A program made the translations under genes and the position numbers. Below the pieces are notes generated by a model. That model made no database searches and had not been told where the DNA came from. It saw only the letters and a list, made by a program, of their open reading frames with translations. This document shows, one piece after another, positions 8,555-16,564 of a DNA stretch of 59,701 nucleotides. Within the stretch, counting starts at the first letter, position 1, and each line of letters opens with the position of its first letter. The stretch is from Thermoanaerobacterium thermosulfurigenes (GTDB taxonomy: Bacteria > Bacillota > Thermoanaerobacteria > Thermoanaerobacterales > Thermoanaerobacteraceae), in NCBI RefSeq assembly GCF_051201035.1, contig NZ_JBPODR010000015.1, positions 1 through 59,701 on the forward strand, written 5' to 3'.

Positions 8555-8585
8555 TGTATAAAATTATGGAAATGCATAAATACTA
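8555..8585 (+). promoter_or_regulatory. Candidate sigma-G promoter of spoVT
   Basis: TGTATA, 18 bp, then AATACTA resembles the forespore sigma-G consensus (TGMATA, 17-18 bp, CATAMTA). The start point would be near 8592, well before the ribosome binding site at 8612-8617. Bacillus spoVT is sigma-G dependent. Confidence 0.55.
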
Positions 8586-8624
8586 ATCTTGAACTTAAAA
8601 TTTCAGGAAATGGAGGTACATAAT

Positions 8625-9176
8625 TTGAAAGCGACTGGAATTGTTAGAAGAATAGATGACCTTGGAAGAGTTGTAATTCCAAAGGAAATAAGAAGAACAT
8701 TGAGGATTAGAGAAGGTGATCCGTTAGAGATTTTCACTGACAGAGAAGGTGAAATAATATTAAAGAAGTACTCTCCTATAAGTGAACTTGGAGACTTTGC
8801 ACAAGAATATGCAGACAGCATATATCAATCAACAAAACAACCTGTTTGCATAACAGATGGTGACAATGTCATTGCTGTTGCAGGGATGCCTAAAAAAGAA
8901 TTGATTGACAAACCGATAAGTCCAGAGTTAGAAAAGTACATGGAGGAAAAGAGGACTGTCATACTTGGCGAAGGCAAAGATAAAGGCACTATTGCAATAG
9001 CAGAAGGACAGGAATTTATGCCAGTATCACAGGTTATAGTTCCGATTATTTCACGAGGTGATACGATTGGAACTGTAATAATCTTTACGAGAGAAAGCGG
9101 CGTTGTTCTTACTGATGTTGAGGCTAAAATAGCTGAAACTGCTGCTACATTCTTAGGAAAACAAATGGAAGAATAA
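8625..9176 (+). CDS. spoVT: Stage V sporulation transcriptional regulator SpoVT
   Basis: SpoVT is an AbrB-type swapped-hairpin DNA-binding protein that tunes sigma-G-dependent genes in the forespore. The 183-residue product opens with MKATGIVRRIDDLGRVVIPK, nearly the textbook SpoVT/AbrB N-terminus, and has a GAF-like C-terminal domain (about residues 55-180). TTG at 8625 is the start: GGAGGT lies 7 bases upstream and the protein then begins exactly at the family N-terminus. It is preceded by a candidate sigma-G promoter and followed by yabG. Confidence 0.95.
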   Translation: MKATGIVRRIDDLGRVVIPKEIRRTLRIREGDPLEIFTDREGEIILKKYSPISELGDFAQEYADSIYQSTKQPVCITDGDNVIAVAGMPKKELIDKPISPELEKYMEEKRTVILGEGKDKGTIAIAEGQEFMPVSQVIVPIISRGDTIGTVIIFTRESGVVLTDVEAKIAETAATFLGKQMEE

Positions 9177-9248
9177 TATATAACAAGTATATAGAACCCT
9201 GCATATTATAGTATATGAAAATGACTATAATGTTGTGGGGGGATCTTT

Positions 9249-10097
9249 ATGCCTTTTAAAGTCAATGACATAGTAGTGAGGAAATCACACGGTTTTGATT
9301 TGCTGTTTAAAGTTATAGATGTCATAGAAAATAGAGGAACGAGACATTATCTGTTACACGGACTAAATATGCGCATTATTGCTGATGCACCTGAAGATGA
9401 TCTTATGCCGGCTTCATTGACCAGGATTAACGAATACGATGAACCATATCAGAAAAAAGCAAATTATCTAATTAAAAAGATTGCTCAATCAAAAGATTTT
9501 AGAAAATCAAATGTGATGCGATCAAACCGAAGTGAGCCTTATGGCAAACCTGGCACGGTTCTCCATATAGATGGCGATGAAGGATATCTAAATATTTGCT
9601 TAGATGCATACAAGAAGGCAAATATAATAGCTTATGGAGAAATAGTAGATGAAAAAGAGCAGCCTGATAAAGTGGTGGCTTTACTAAATAAATACAAACC
9701 GGATATATTGGTACTGACAGGACATGATGGCGTGAAAAACACCAGAAACTATTCAGATCTAAACAACTATAGAAACTCAAAGTATTTTGTAGAAGCTGTA
9801 AAAAAAGCCAGAAGCTATGAGCCATCGTTGGATGATTTGGTGATTTTTGCAGGTGCTTGCCAGTCTAATTACGAAGCGTTAATATCATCAGGAGCAAATT
9901 ATGCAAGTTCACCTGAAAGAGTGCTGATACACTGTCTTGATCCTGTTTTGGTGTGTGAAAAAGTAGCTTACGCTCATATAAATGAGATAGTAAAAATTGA
10001 AGAACTTATTCAGGATACCATCACAGGTTCGGCAGGGATTGGCGGATTGCAGACGATGGGAAAGTTTAGATATGGCGTTCCAAAGGCTAAATTTTAG
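9249..10097 (+). CDS. yabG: Sporulation-specific protease YabG
   Basis: YabG is a cysteine-type peptidase made late in the mother cell that processes spore coat proteins (and pre-pro-CspBA in Clostridioides difficile). The 282-residue product has the family length and the conserved start MPFKVNDIVVRKSHG. The expected catalytic residues fit the His in LTGHDGV and the Cys in FAGACQSN. The start has a strong ribosome binding site (GGGGGGA, 6 bases upstream). CATATTAT at 9212-9219 fits a sigma-K -10, but a -35 at the right distance is not clear. The stop codon overlaps the terminator stem. Confidence 0.93.
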   Translation: MPFKVNDIVVRKSHGFDLLFKVIDVIENRGTRHYLLHGLNMRIIADAPEDDLMPASLTRINEYDEPYQKKANYLIKKIAQSKDFRKSNVMRSNRSEPYGKPGTVLHIDGDEGYLNICLDAYKKANIIAYGEIVDEKEQPDKVVALLNKYKPDILVLTGHDGVKNTRNYSDLNNYRNSKYFVEAVKKARSYEPSLDDLVIFAGACQSNYEALISSGANYASSPERVLIHCLDPVLVCEKVAYAHINEIVKIEELIQDTITGSAGIGGLQTMGKFRYGVPKAKF

Positions 10098-10125
10098 CGA
10101 GTCAACTGACTCGCTATTAATTTTT
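10096..10125 (+). terminator. Terminator of yabG
   Basis: AGCGAGTCA (10096-10104) pairs perfectly with TGACTCGCT (10107-10115), then a T-rich tail follows. The stem begins inside the stop codon. Confidence 0.85.
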
Positions 10126-10192
10126 CTCGGTATATATCGGATATTTCTCTATTTAGCGCATTTATTTGTGTTTTTAAGCATGTATTGATTTG

Positions 10193-10221
10193 TTGACAAA
10201 CTACTTTTTCACTGGTATAAT
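10193..10221 (+). promoter_or_regulatory. veg promoter P1, consensus sigma-A
   Basis: TTGACA, 17 bp, TATAAT: both hexamers are perfect, with an added TGG extended -10 element. Confidence 0.9.
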
Positions 10222-10233
10222 AATATATTTTAT

Positions 10234-10262
10234 TTGACAGGAGATGAAAAATGTGTTATAAT
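10234..10262 (+). promoter_or_regulatory. veg promoter P2, consensus sigma-A
   Basis: This is a second perfect TTGACA-17-TATAAT with a TGT extended -10, placed 41 bp downstream of P1. Together they form an unusually strong tandem promoter. Confidence 0.9.
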
Positions 10263-10292
10263 ATTTTCAGAATTTTGTAAGGAGTGATAAAA

Positions 10293-10556
10293 TTGGCCGA
10301 TAGATTAGCCCTACATGAGATTAAAAAGAAGCTGGATGACCATGTTGGCTCCAGAGTCCGGCTAAAAACTAACGGTGGTAGAAAGAAGACAATAATCCGT
10401 GAAGGATTTTTAGAAAAAACATATCCCAGTATTTTTATTATTGTCATAGATGGACATGGAACAACCCGCAGGGTCTCATATAGTTATTCTGACATTTTGA
10501 CAGATACAGTTGAGCTTACACTTATGAAAGGTGAAAAGGAAATACGATGCATGTAA
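10293..10556 (+). CDS. veg: Veg family protein
   Basis: Veg is a small conserved Firmicutes protein; in Bacillus subtilis it is abundantly transcribed in growth and promotes biofilm gene expression by counteracting SinR. The 87-residue product contains the conserved GSRVRLKTNGGRKK and RVSYSYSDILTDTVEL blocks. TTG at 10293 has AAGGAG 8 bases upstream; GTG at 10284 overlaps that site and is less likely. The gene sits in its usual place near yabG and ispE and is driven by two consensus promoters. Confidence 0.93.
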   Translation: MADRLALHEIKKKLDDHVGSRVRLKTNGGRKKTIIREGFLEKTYPSIFIIVIDGHGTTRRVSYSYSDILTDTVELTLMKGEKEIRCM

Positions 10557-10557
10557 C

Positions 10558-10583
10558 AAAAAACCGATTGTCATCGGTTTTTT
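10558..10583 (+). terminator. Terminator of veg
   Basis: AAAAAACCGAT (10558-10568), a 4-base loop and ATCGGTTTTTT (10573-10583) form a perfect stem with a T tract. Confidence 0.88.
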
Positions 10584-10679
10584 GTTTTTAGCATATTTTG
10601 TGACCTCCTTTTATATTATTATATTAGATAAATATAGCTTCTATATTTGATCATATATTTAATACGAGGAGGTAAAAAA

Positions 10680-12212
10680 ATGTTACAAGGTGCATTGACA
10701 AACCCCATAAGCTATGACAGATTTGTAGGAGGGGAAGATAGTCAGGCGCTTATAGAAAGCGACGTAATAGTACCGGAAGACATGCCTGATGCTATAAATG
10801 TTATTGCAGTATTAGGAGAATCTGTAATAAATGATGTTGTTGAAAGCGACGGCAAGATTCAAGTTGATGGGCAGCTTAAGCTGAATATAATATACGTAGC
10901 TGACAAAGACAAAAAACTCGCTAAAATTAACAAGTCGGTGGATTTTACGCATTTTTTAGAGATTGACGGTGTTGATTCAAAGTGCAAATCAATTGTCAAC
11001 TGCCGGGTAGAACATGTAGATTTTTCTCTTATCAATAGCCGAAAAATAAATGTAAAGGCAATAGTTAGCGTATGCGGAAGGGCATTTGCAAAAGAAAAGA
11101 AAGAAGCCATAGTGGGAATACAAGGCGATGAAGGGGTAGAATATTTGAAAAAGACCATCAAATTGGCAAATATCGTAGGTCAAAACAGCGCAGAGACTTT
11201 CTTGAAAGAGCAAGTTAAAATTTCTGACGGTGAACCTAATGTTTCTAAGATATTAAAAGTTGACATGATCATAAAGCCTGATGAGCCTAAAATAACAGAT
11301 AACCGCGTCATAATACAGGGTAGTGTCCATGTGTATATAGTGTACGAAGGTGATTCGAAAGATGAGTACGGCTATGAAGAATGTGACCTAAACTATGCTA
11401 ATTTTATAGACGTGCCTGGCGCATTAAGCTATATGAATGCCAATACGTATGAAAGAATAATTGAGAAAAACATAGAGATATTGCCTGATGAAAGCGGAGA
11501 TAACAGGATGATCGACATAGAATTGGTTTTAAAGACTGATACTATTGTGACAGAAAAAGATGAAACTGAAATTCCAGTAGACATATACGGCATCAACAGA
11601 AACGTTGAGCCTGTAATCGAGAAAATAGAAGCCATAAGTCAGCAAGGGCGCTTTAAATCACAAGCCATATTTAAAGAAAATGTGGAGTTTAAAAACAATG
11701 TCCGTAGAATAATTGATGTTGTTGCATATCCTGTCCTTTCAGACTATGCTTTAAAAGACGGAAAAGCCATCTTAGAGGGTGTGATTGATTATAATATCAT
11801 ATATATAGGCGATAATGGAAATCCGATGTCATATAAAGATGAAGCACAGTTTAAGACGTTTTTAGATGTACCGATGGATGACGGAGATCTTTTTGTTGAT
11901 CTAAAAGTAACGCATATTACCTATGACATTATGGCAATGAAAGAGGCAGAACTTAAATTTGTAGTCGATGCGACTGTAGATGCCTTTAAAATTAGCAAGT
12001 ACGATGTGCTTATAGATGCAAAAGAAGCTGAAGATGTAAGAAGCGAAGAAAATAGGCACAGCATTACGATATACATGGTTCAAAAAGACGATGAGCTTTG
12101 GGACATAGCTAAAAGGTACAGGACTTCTAAAGAAGAAATAATTAAAGTAAATGAATTAAAAGATGAGAGGATTTTGGCTGGCTCAAAGCTTATAATACCT
12201 AATAAAATATGA
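10680..12212 (+). CDS. SipL-like spore morphogenetic protein (DUF3794/SPOCS repeats plus LysM)
   Basis: The 510-residue protein is built of DUF3794 (SPOCS) repeats, seen as the recurring DVVAYPVLSDYALKDGKAIL / KVDMIIKPDEPKITDNRVII pattern (a segment of conserved hydrophobics followed by VxGxVxxxIxY), and ends in a LysM domain from about residue 461 (YMVQKDDELWDIAKRY to LIIPNKI). This is the architecture and length of C. difficile SipL, which binds SpoIVA and attaches the coat to the forespore; a matching mother-cell role is inferred. The ATG at 10680 follows GAGGAGGT. The gene lies between veg and ispE and has its own terminator. Confidence 0.82.
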   Translation: MLQGALTNPISYDRFVGGEDSQALIESDVIVPEDMPDAINVIAVLGESVINDVVESDGKIQVDGQLKLNIIYVADKDKKLAKINKSVDFTHFLEIDGVDSKCKSIVNCRVEHVDFSLINSRKINVKAIVSVCGRAFAKEKKEAIVGIQGDEGVEYLKKTIKLANIVGQNSAETFLKEQVKISDGEPNVSKILKVDMIIKPDEPKITDNRVIIQGSVHVYIVYEGDSKDEYGYEECDLNYANFIDVPGALSYMNANTYERIIEKNIEILPDESGDNRMIDIELVLKTDTIVTEKDETEIPVDIYGINRNVEPVIEKIEAISQQGRFKSQAIFKENVEFKNNVRRIIDVVAYPVLSDYALKDGKAILEGVIDYNIIYIGDNGNPMSYKDEAQFKTFLDVPMDDGDLFVDLKVTHITYDIMAMKEAELKFVVDATVDAFKISKYDVLIDAKEAEDVRSEENRHSITIYMVQKDDELWDIAKRYRTSKEEIIKVNELKDERILAGSKLIIPNKI

Positions 12213-12221
12213 GGCTTAAGC

Positions 12222-12262
12222 TAAAGTTGGAATTTATGATTTATTCCAACTTTATTTTATTT
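12222..12262 (+). terminator. Terminator of the SipL-like gene
   Basis: AAAGTTGGAAT (12223-12233) pairs with ATTCCAACTTT (12243-12253), and a T-rich tail follows. Confidence 0.85.
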
Positions 12263-12366
12263 CATGGAGAAAATTTATTTGTCGATTTAAACATATGTAG
12301 AAGGATTTTCGTGTATAATGTATAATATATAATATAGCGTAAATTTTTTGTGGAAGTGAACTGGTT

Positions 12367-13233
12367 ATGGATAAATTAAAGGCGAAATCGTACGCAAAAA
12401 TAAATTTGGCACTTGATGTCAAAGGGAAAAGAGATGATGGATACCACTTTGTTGAGATGGTTTTGCAATCGATAGATTTATATGATAAATTAGAATTTGA
12501 GATGTGTGATGACATATTTCTCGAATGCGATAGGAAGGATATACCTACAGATAGATCTAATTTAATCATAAAAGCAGCAGATTTATTAAAAAGGGAATTT
12601 GGTGGATACGGTGTTCACATTAGGCTTGAAAAAAACATACCAATTGCTGCAGGACTTGCTGGTGGCAGCTCAAATGCTGCGGCAACTTTAGTCGCTCTAA
12701 ACAAACTTTGGAATCTCAATATAAAGTTGTCTGTCTTAAAAGATTTGGCCGTTTCTTTAGGGGCTGACGTTCCTTTTTGCATAGATGGTGGTACTAAAGT
12801 GGCTTCTGGTATAGGCGACGTGCTTCAAGACTTACATACGCCCAATTTGAAATTGCTAATAGTAAAGCCTCATATATCTGTATCGACAAAGGATGTATAT
12901 ACTGAATATGATAATCTTTCTTTCATAGAAAATAATTATACTAAAAATATGGTTGATGCTATAAACTCAGGAAGTATCATGAATATATGTATGAGTCTAG
13001 GAAATGACTTGGAGCGGATAACCATCAAAAAATATCCTATTATAGGCGATATAAAAAAGACGATGGTTGAAAGAGGTGCATTAGGTACTCTTATGAGTGG
13101 CAGTGGACCAACGGTATTCGGTGTTTTTGATGATAGCGCAAAATTAGGGGTTGCTTATGATTCTTTTGTGGCTGATGGATTTTATGCATATATTTCTAAT
13201 ACTATTGATAAGGGGATAGAACTTTATGAATAA
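12367..13233 (+). CDS. ispE: 4-diphosphocytidyl-2-C-methyl-D-erythritol kinase
   Basis: IspE phosphorylates CDP-methylerythritol in the MEP route to isopentenyl diphosphate. The 288-residue GHMP-kinase has the N-terminal SYAKINLALDV block, the ATP-binding motif PIAAGLAGGSSNAAA at about residues 93-107, and the C-terminal GTLMSGSGPTVFGVF glycine-rich motif. The ribosome binding site is modest. The last 8 bases overlap the next gene, so ispE and the GntR regulator are cotranscribed. Several TATAAT-like sequences lie at 12314-12331, but without a good -35. Confidence 0.95.
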   Translation: MDKLKAKSYAKINLALDVKGKRDDGYHFVEMVLQSIDLYDKLEFEMCDDIFLECDRKDIPTDRSNLIIKAADLLKREFGGYGVHIRLEKNIPIAAGLAGGSSNAAATLVALNKLWNLNIKLSVLKDLAVSLGADVPFCIDGGTKVASGIGDVLQDLHTPNLKLLIVKPHISVSTKDVYTEYDNLSFIENNYTKNMVDAINSGSIMNICMSLGNDLERITIKKYPIIGDIKKTMVERGALGTLMSGSGPTVFGVFDDSAKLGVAYDSFVADGFYAYISNTIDKGIELYE

Positions 13234-13903
13234 CTATTTGCCATTAGAAAATTACAAACCGCTTAGAGATATCGTATTTGATTACATGAAAAATGCTATT
13301 ATAACAGGCGAATTTAAGCCAGGAGAAAGGCTTATGGAGGTACAGTTGGCGGAGAAACTGGGAGTTAGCAGGACTCCTGTAAGGGAAGCCATAAGAAAGC
13401 TGGAGTTGGACGGGCTTGTCGTCATGGTGCCGAGAAAAGGTGCATATGTGTCAGATCTTAGTACGAAGGATCTGCTCAATGCGTTTGAAGTCAGGCAGTC
13501 TTTAGAAGGACTTGCAGCATCACTTGCTGCTGAAAGGATAACAGACGATGAACTAAAAAAGCTAAAAGAAATATTGGACAAATTTTATGAGGGGATACAA
13601 GAAAACGACGTAGAAAAGTTGATTAAATACGATCAGGAATTTCACGATTTGATATTTAATGCTTCAAGAAATGAAAAACTGGTGCAAATAATGAACAATC
13701 TTCAGGAGCATGTTCATAGGTTTAGAGTAAGGTATATAAGCGATTTTAAAAAATCAAAGAAGCTGTATCAGGAGCACAAGAAGATACTGGAGTCATTGGA
13801 GATGCGTAGTTCTGACAATGCTCAAAAGTGGGCGGAGAAACACATACAGAATTTTCAAAATGATTTAGTAAAAGATATGAAGCATTTTAGCAATGGAGAG
13901 TGA
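13226..13903 (+). CDS. GntR-family transcriptional regulator, FadR/FCD type
   Basis: The 225-residue protein has an N-terminal winged helix (LAEKLGVSRTPVREAIRKLELDGLV) and a helical FCD ligand-binding domain with the metal-binding pattern typical of the family (Asp in YDQEFHDLIF, then histidines further on). FCD regulators usually sense small carboxylic acids. The ligand and targets here cannot be told from sequence. The start overlaps the ispE stop, and the next gene follows after 7 bases, so it belongs to an ispE-gntR-nucleotidyltransferase operon. Confidence 0.88.
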   Translation: MNNYLPLENYKPLRDIVFDYMKNAIITGEFKPGERLMEVQLAEKLGVSRTPVREAIRKLELDGLVVMVPRKGAYVSDLSTKDLLNAFEVRQSLEGLAASLAAERITDDELKKLKEILDKFYEGIQENDVEKLIKYDQEFHDLIFNASRNEKLVQIMNNLQEHVHRFRVRYISDFKKSKKLYQEHKKILESLEMRSSDNAQKWAEKHIQNFQNDLVKDMKHFSNGE

Positions 13904-13910
13904 ATGAATT

Positions 13911-14633
13911 ATGAATGCTTTAATACTGGCTGGGAGCACTGGCGATGAGAAGCTTCCGGAAAAGGCTCTTATTAAGATAAAGGATAGGTACATGATATCG
14001 TACGTCATTGATGCATTAAGAGGTTCTGGGAAAGTAGATAAGATTGCTGTAGTAGGCGACAGGGAGAAGCTCCAATGTATAGATGGCATAGATATATTGA
14101 TAGATCAAGGAAATTCCATAATAGAAAATGTCGTCAAGGGAATCGAACCTTTTAAAAATGATAGGCGTGTATTGATATTGACGTGCGATATTCCTATGCT
14201 TACAAAAGAAGCAGTAATAGATTTTGTAGAGCAGTCTGAAGCCTTGAATGCGGATTTGTGTTATCCAATAGTTAAAAGAGAGGACAACGAGAGGAAATTT
14301 CCAGATGCAAAGAGGACCTACGCTAAAATCAAAGAAGGTACTTTCACCGGTGGAAATATATTTTATATAAATCCTCAAATTGTCGATGCCTGCATTGAAG
14401 CGGCAAAACAATTTATAGCGTTTAGAAAAAAACCGTGGAAGTTAGGACAGTTGCTGGGCTTTAGGATTCTCATATTGTTCGCTTTTGGGCGTGTAACTAT
14501 AAGCCAGCTTGAGAGAAAGGTGTCAGAGCTTTTCAATATTAACGCAAAAGCCGTAATATCTAAATACCCTGAGATAGGCAATGATGTAGATAAGGACGAA
14601 GACGTGGAAATGGCAAATAAGTATATAGCTTAA
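13911..14633 (+). CDS. MobA-like nucleotidyltransferase family protein
   Basis: This 240-residue protein has the GT-A fold N-terminus of MobA/IspD-like nucleotidyltransferases: MNALILAGS, then KALIKIKDRYMISYVIDAL and a metal-binding VLILTCDIPMLT motif at about residues 83-94. The first loop (GSTGDEKLPEK) is shorter than the canonical G-rich loop of MobA. Substrate unknown: it follows ispE and a GntR regulator, but the MEP cytidylyltransferase IspD has different motifs. The family occurs at this position in related thermophilic clostridia, which is knowledge of context rather than function. Confidence 0.75.
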   Translation: MNALILAGSTGDEKLPEKALIKIKDRYMISYVIDALRGSGKVDKIAVVGDREKLQCIDGIDILIDQGNSIIENVVKGIEPFKNDRRVLILTCDIPMLTKEAVIDFVEQSEALNADLCYPIVKREDNERKFPDAKRTYAKIKEGTFTGGNIFYINPQIVDACIEAAKQFIAFRKKPWKLGQLLGFRILILFAFGRVTISQLERKVSELFNINAKAVISKYPEIGNDVDKDEDVEMANKYIA

Positions 14634-14647
14634 TATATATGCAAGAG

Positions 14648-14671
14648 AATAGGCGAAGGCCTATTTTTTTT
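14648..14671 (+). terminator. Terminator of the ispE operon
   Basis: AATAGGC (14648-14654) and GCCTATT (14659-14665) form a stem followed by seven or more T. Confidence 0.85.
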
Positions 14672-14700
14672 GTATATATTTTTTTTATTGTGAAATACTT
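14671..14700 (+). promoter_or_regulatory. Candidate sigma-G promoter of the germination operon
   Basis: TGTATA, 17 bp, AATACTT is close to the sigma-G consensus and to the candidate before spoVT. GerA-type receptor operons are normally transcribed by sigma-G in the forespore. Confidence 0.45.
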
Positions 14701-14718
14701 AAAAAAGGTGATGTGGAT

Positions 14719-14931
14719 ATGATGAATGTATTTCTTTTTTTGAAACAAGTTTTTAACGTGTATCTGGTTACCGTACTTTTCATAACAGGTTTTTATGAAT
14801 CGGTGTTTGAGCCTAAAGATTTGAAGAAAAAAGGTCTTGATAAAGATTCAAAAATCTGCAGAAATATAGGCATAGCGTATCTTTTAATTGATGCTGTTAT
14901 GTACATAATCATTAAATTTTCACCGATTTGA
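14719..14931 (+). CDS. Small two-span membrane protein in the ger operon (CLC_0170-like)
   Basis: The 70-residue product has two hydrophobic helices (about residues 5-24 and 47-66) separated by a short charged loop (EPKDLKKKGLDKDSK). It resembles the small CLC_0170-type membrane proteins encoded beside clostridial germination genes; this is a resemblance I judge by eye. ATG at 14719 or 14722 fits AAGGTGA (14706-14712); GTG at 14713 is too close. It is 19 bases upstream of gerA, so a role with the GerABC receptor is inferred from position. Confidence 0.65.
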   Translation: MMNVFLFLKQVFNVYLVTVLFITGFYESVFEPKDLKKKGLDKDSKICRNIGIAYLLIDAVMYIIIKFSPI

Positions 14932-14950
14932 TGAGAAAGGGGTGCTTTTT

Positions 14951-16564
14951 TTGGGATTTTTTAATAAACTTTTTAAAAATAAAAACAATGATAATAGGGA
15001 AGGCAAAGATGTGGAAAGTCCAAAGGTTAAAGAAGATATTGAAGAAAATATAAAGTACATAAAGGATATGTTAAAAGATTCTGATGACATAATTTACAGA
15101 GAATTTTGGGTTGGGGAGGAATTCCAGCACAAATTAGAGTTAGTATTTGTGGATGGGCTTGTGGACAAAGGCATTATAAACGAGCACGTGATGCATTCCC
15201 TTATGCTTGATTCAAGGCAGGCAAAACCTTCAATTGATGAGATCAAAAAAAACATATACGAAGTAATTAAAAAGGCAGCCATAACTGGCGGCGACATAAA
15301 GGAAATTGACGATTTAGACAAATGTATAACATCTATACTTTCAGGTGATACTGCTCTTTTCTTAGATGGACATTCTAAAGTTGTCATTATATCCAGCAGA
15401 GGATGGCAGATGAGATCTGTTGCACCTCCTGAGACAGAGATGGTTGTACGGGGCGCAAGAGAAGGCTTTACTGAGACTTTGAGGGTGAATACAGCTCTTG
15501 TCAGAAGGTGGATAAGGGATCCGAAGTTTAAGATAAAGCAGATGCAGATAGGGAAAAGGTCTAAGACGGATATTGCTTTACTGTACATAGATGACATAGT
15601 CAATAAAGATTTATTGTCATTGATAAAAGAAAGGCTTAATCAGATAAACATAGACGGCGTTTTAGAAAGCGGCTACATTGAGCAGCTTATAGAGGAAGAT
15701 TGGCATTCGCCATTTCCACAAATGCTTAACACCGAAAGACCTGATAAAGTTGCTGCATCAGTGTTGGAGGGGAGGATTGCCATACTAATAGATAATTCAC
15801 CCTTTGCCCTGATAATACCTACAACGTTGGCTACACTATTCCAATCGCCTGAAGACTATTTTGAGAGATGGATGATTTCCTCACTTCTCAGGATACTAAG
15901 GTTTACGGCGGCAATCATTGCCCTTGTAGGTCCATCTATATACATAGCTTTTACATCATACCATCCTGGCATGATACCTACAAAATTAGCTCTTTATATA
16001 GCGTCAACAAGGCAAGGTGTCCCATTTCCTGCCTTTATGGAAGCATTGATAATGGAAGCGACTTTTGAACTTTTAAGAGAAGCCGGAATAAGGCTTCCTG
16101 TTCCAATAGGTCAGACGATAGGTATAGTAGGCGGTTTGATCATCGGTCAGGCTGCTGTAATGGCAGGAATCGTAAGCCCGCTGATGGTAATAGTGGTAGC
16201 AGTTACTGCCGTTTCGTCTTTTTCTATACCCAGTTACAGTGCTGCTATTGCCTTTAGGCTTTTAAGGTTTGTTTTTATGCTATTAGCGGCTGTATTGGGG
16301 TTATACGGCATAATGCTTGGCTTTATAATTATGCTGACACATCTGGTTGTGCTTAAAAGCTTTGGACTACCATATTTATCTCCATTTGTAGAGATAAATT
16401 TAAGCGATTTGGCAGACACAATTATAAGAGCGCCGCTAATGGTCTTTAAAAAGAGGCCCCCTACACTTGATACTCAGGATAAGAAGCGGATGAAAGATTT
16501 AAGGCCGGAAAAGATCGAAAGCGTAGAAGTAGACCGGAGGGATAATAATGATAAAAAACAATGA
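14951..16564 (+). CDS. gerKA: Spore germination receptor A subunit (GerA/GerKA family)
   Basis: The A subunit of a Ger nutrient receptor sits in the inner spore membrane and, with B and C, senses germinants and gates ion release. The 537-residue product has a hydrophilic N-terminal half with the family blocks DTALFLDG, VVRGAREGFTETLRVN and NTALVRRWIRDP, four to five membrane segments at about residues 300-490 (with TTLATLFQSPEDYF just before), and a charged C-terminal tail. TTG at 14951 has AAAGGGG 7-8 bases upstream; GTG at 14942 overlaps that site. It overlaps gerB by 17 bases. Confidence 0.93.
   Translation: MGFFNKLFKNKNNDNREGKDVESPKVKEDIEENIKYIKDMLKDSDDIIYREFWVGEEFQHKLELVFVDGLVDKGIINEHVMHSLMLDSRQAKPSIDEIKKNIYEVIKKAAITGGDIKEIDDLDKCITSILSGDTALFLDGHSKVVIISSRGWQMRSVAPPETEMVVRGAREGFTETLRVNTALVRRWIRDPKFKIKQMQIGKRSKTDIALLYIDDIVNKDLLSLIKERLNQINIDGVLESGYIEQLIEEDWHSPFPQMLNTERPDKVAASVLEGRIAILIDNSPFALIIPTTLATLFQSPEDYFERWMISSLLRILRFTAAIIALVGPSIYIAFTSYHPGMIPTKLALYIASTRQGVPFPAFMEALIMEATFELLREAGIRLPVPIGQTIGIVGGLIIGQAAVMAGIVSPLMVIVVAVTAVSSFSIPSYSAAIAFRLLRFVFMLLAAVLGLYGIMLGFIIMLTHLVVLKSFGLPYLSPFVEINLSDLADTIIRAPLMVFKKRPPTLDTQDKKRMKDLRPEKIESVEVDRRDNNDKKQ

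Noticed and set aside
9183..9219. Sigma-K promoter before yabG
   Set aside because: The -10-like CATATTAT is present, but no AC -35 lies at 16-17 bp; kept only as a remark.
10639..10660. Sigma-E promoter before the SipL-like gene
   Set aside because: CATATATT at 10652-10659 resembles a sigma-E -10, but the start point would fall in the ribosome binding site and the -35 is poor.
14016..14411. 131-codon minus-strand ORF
   Set aside because: Antisense to the nucleotidyltransferase gene, with no ribosome binding site or recognisable product.
15094..15603. 169-codon minus-strand ORF
   Set aside because: Antisense to the conserved part of gerA; the plus-strand frame is certain.
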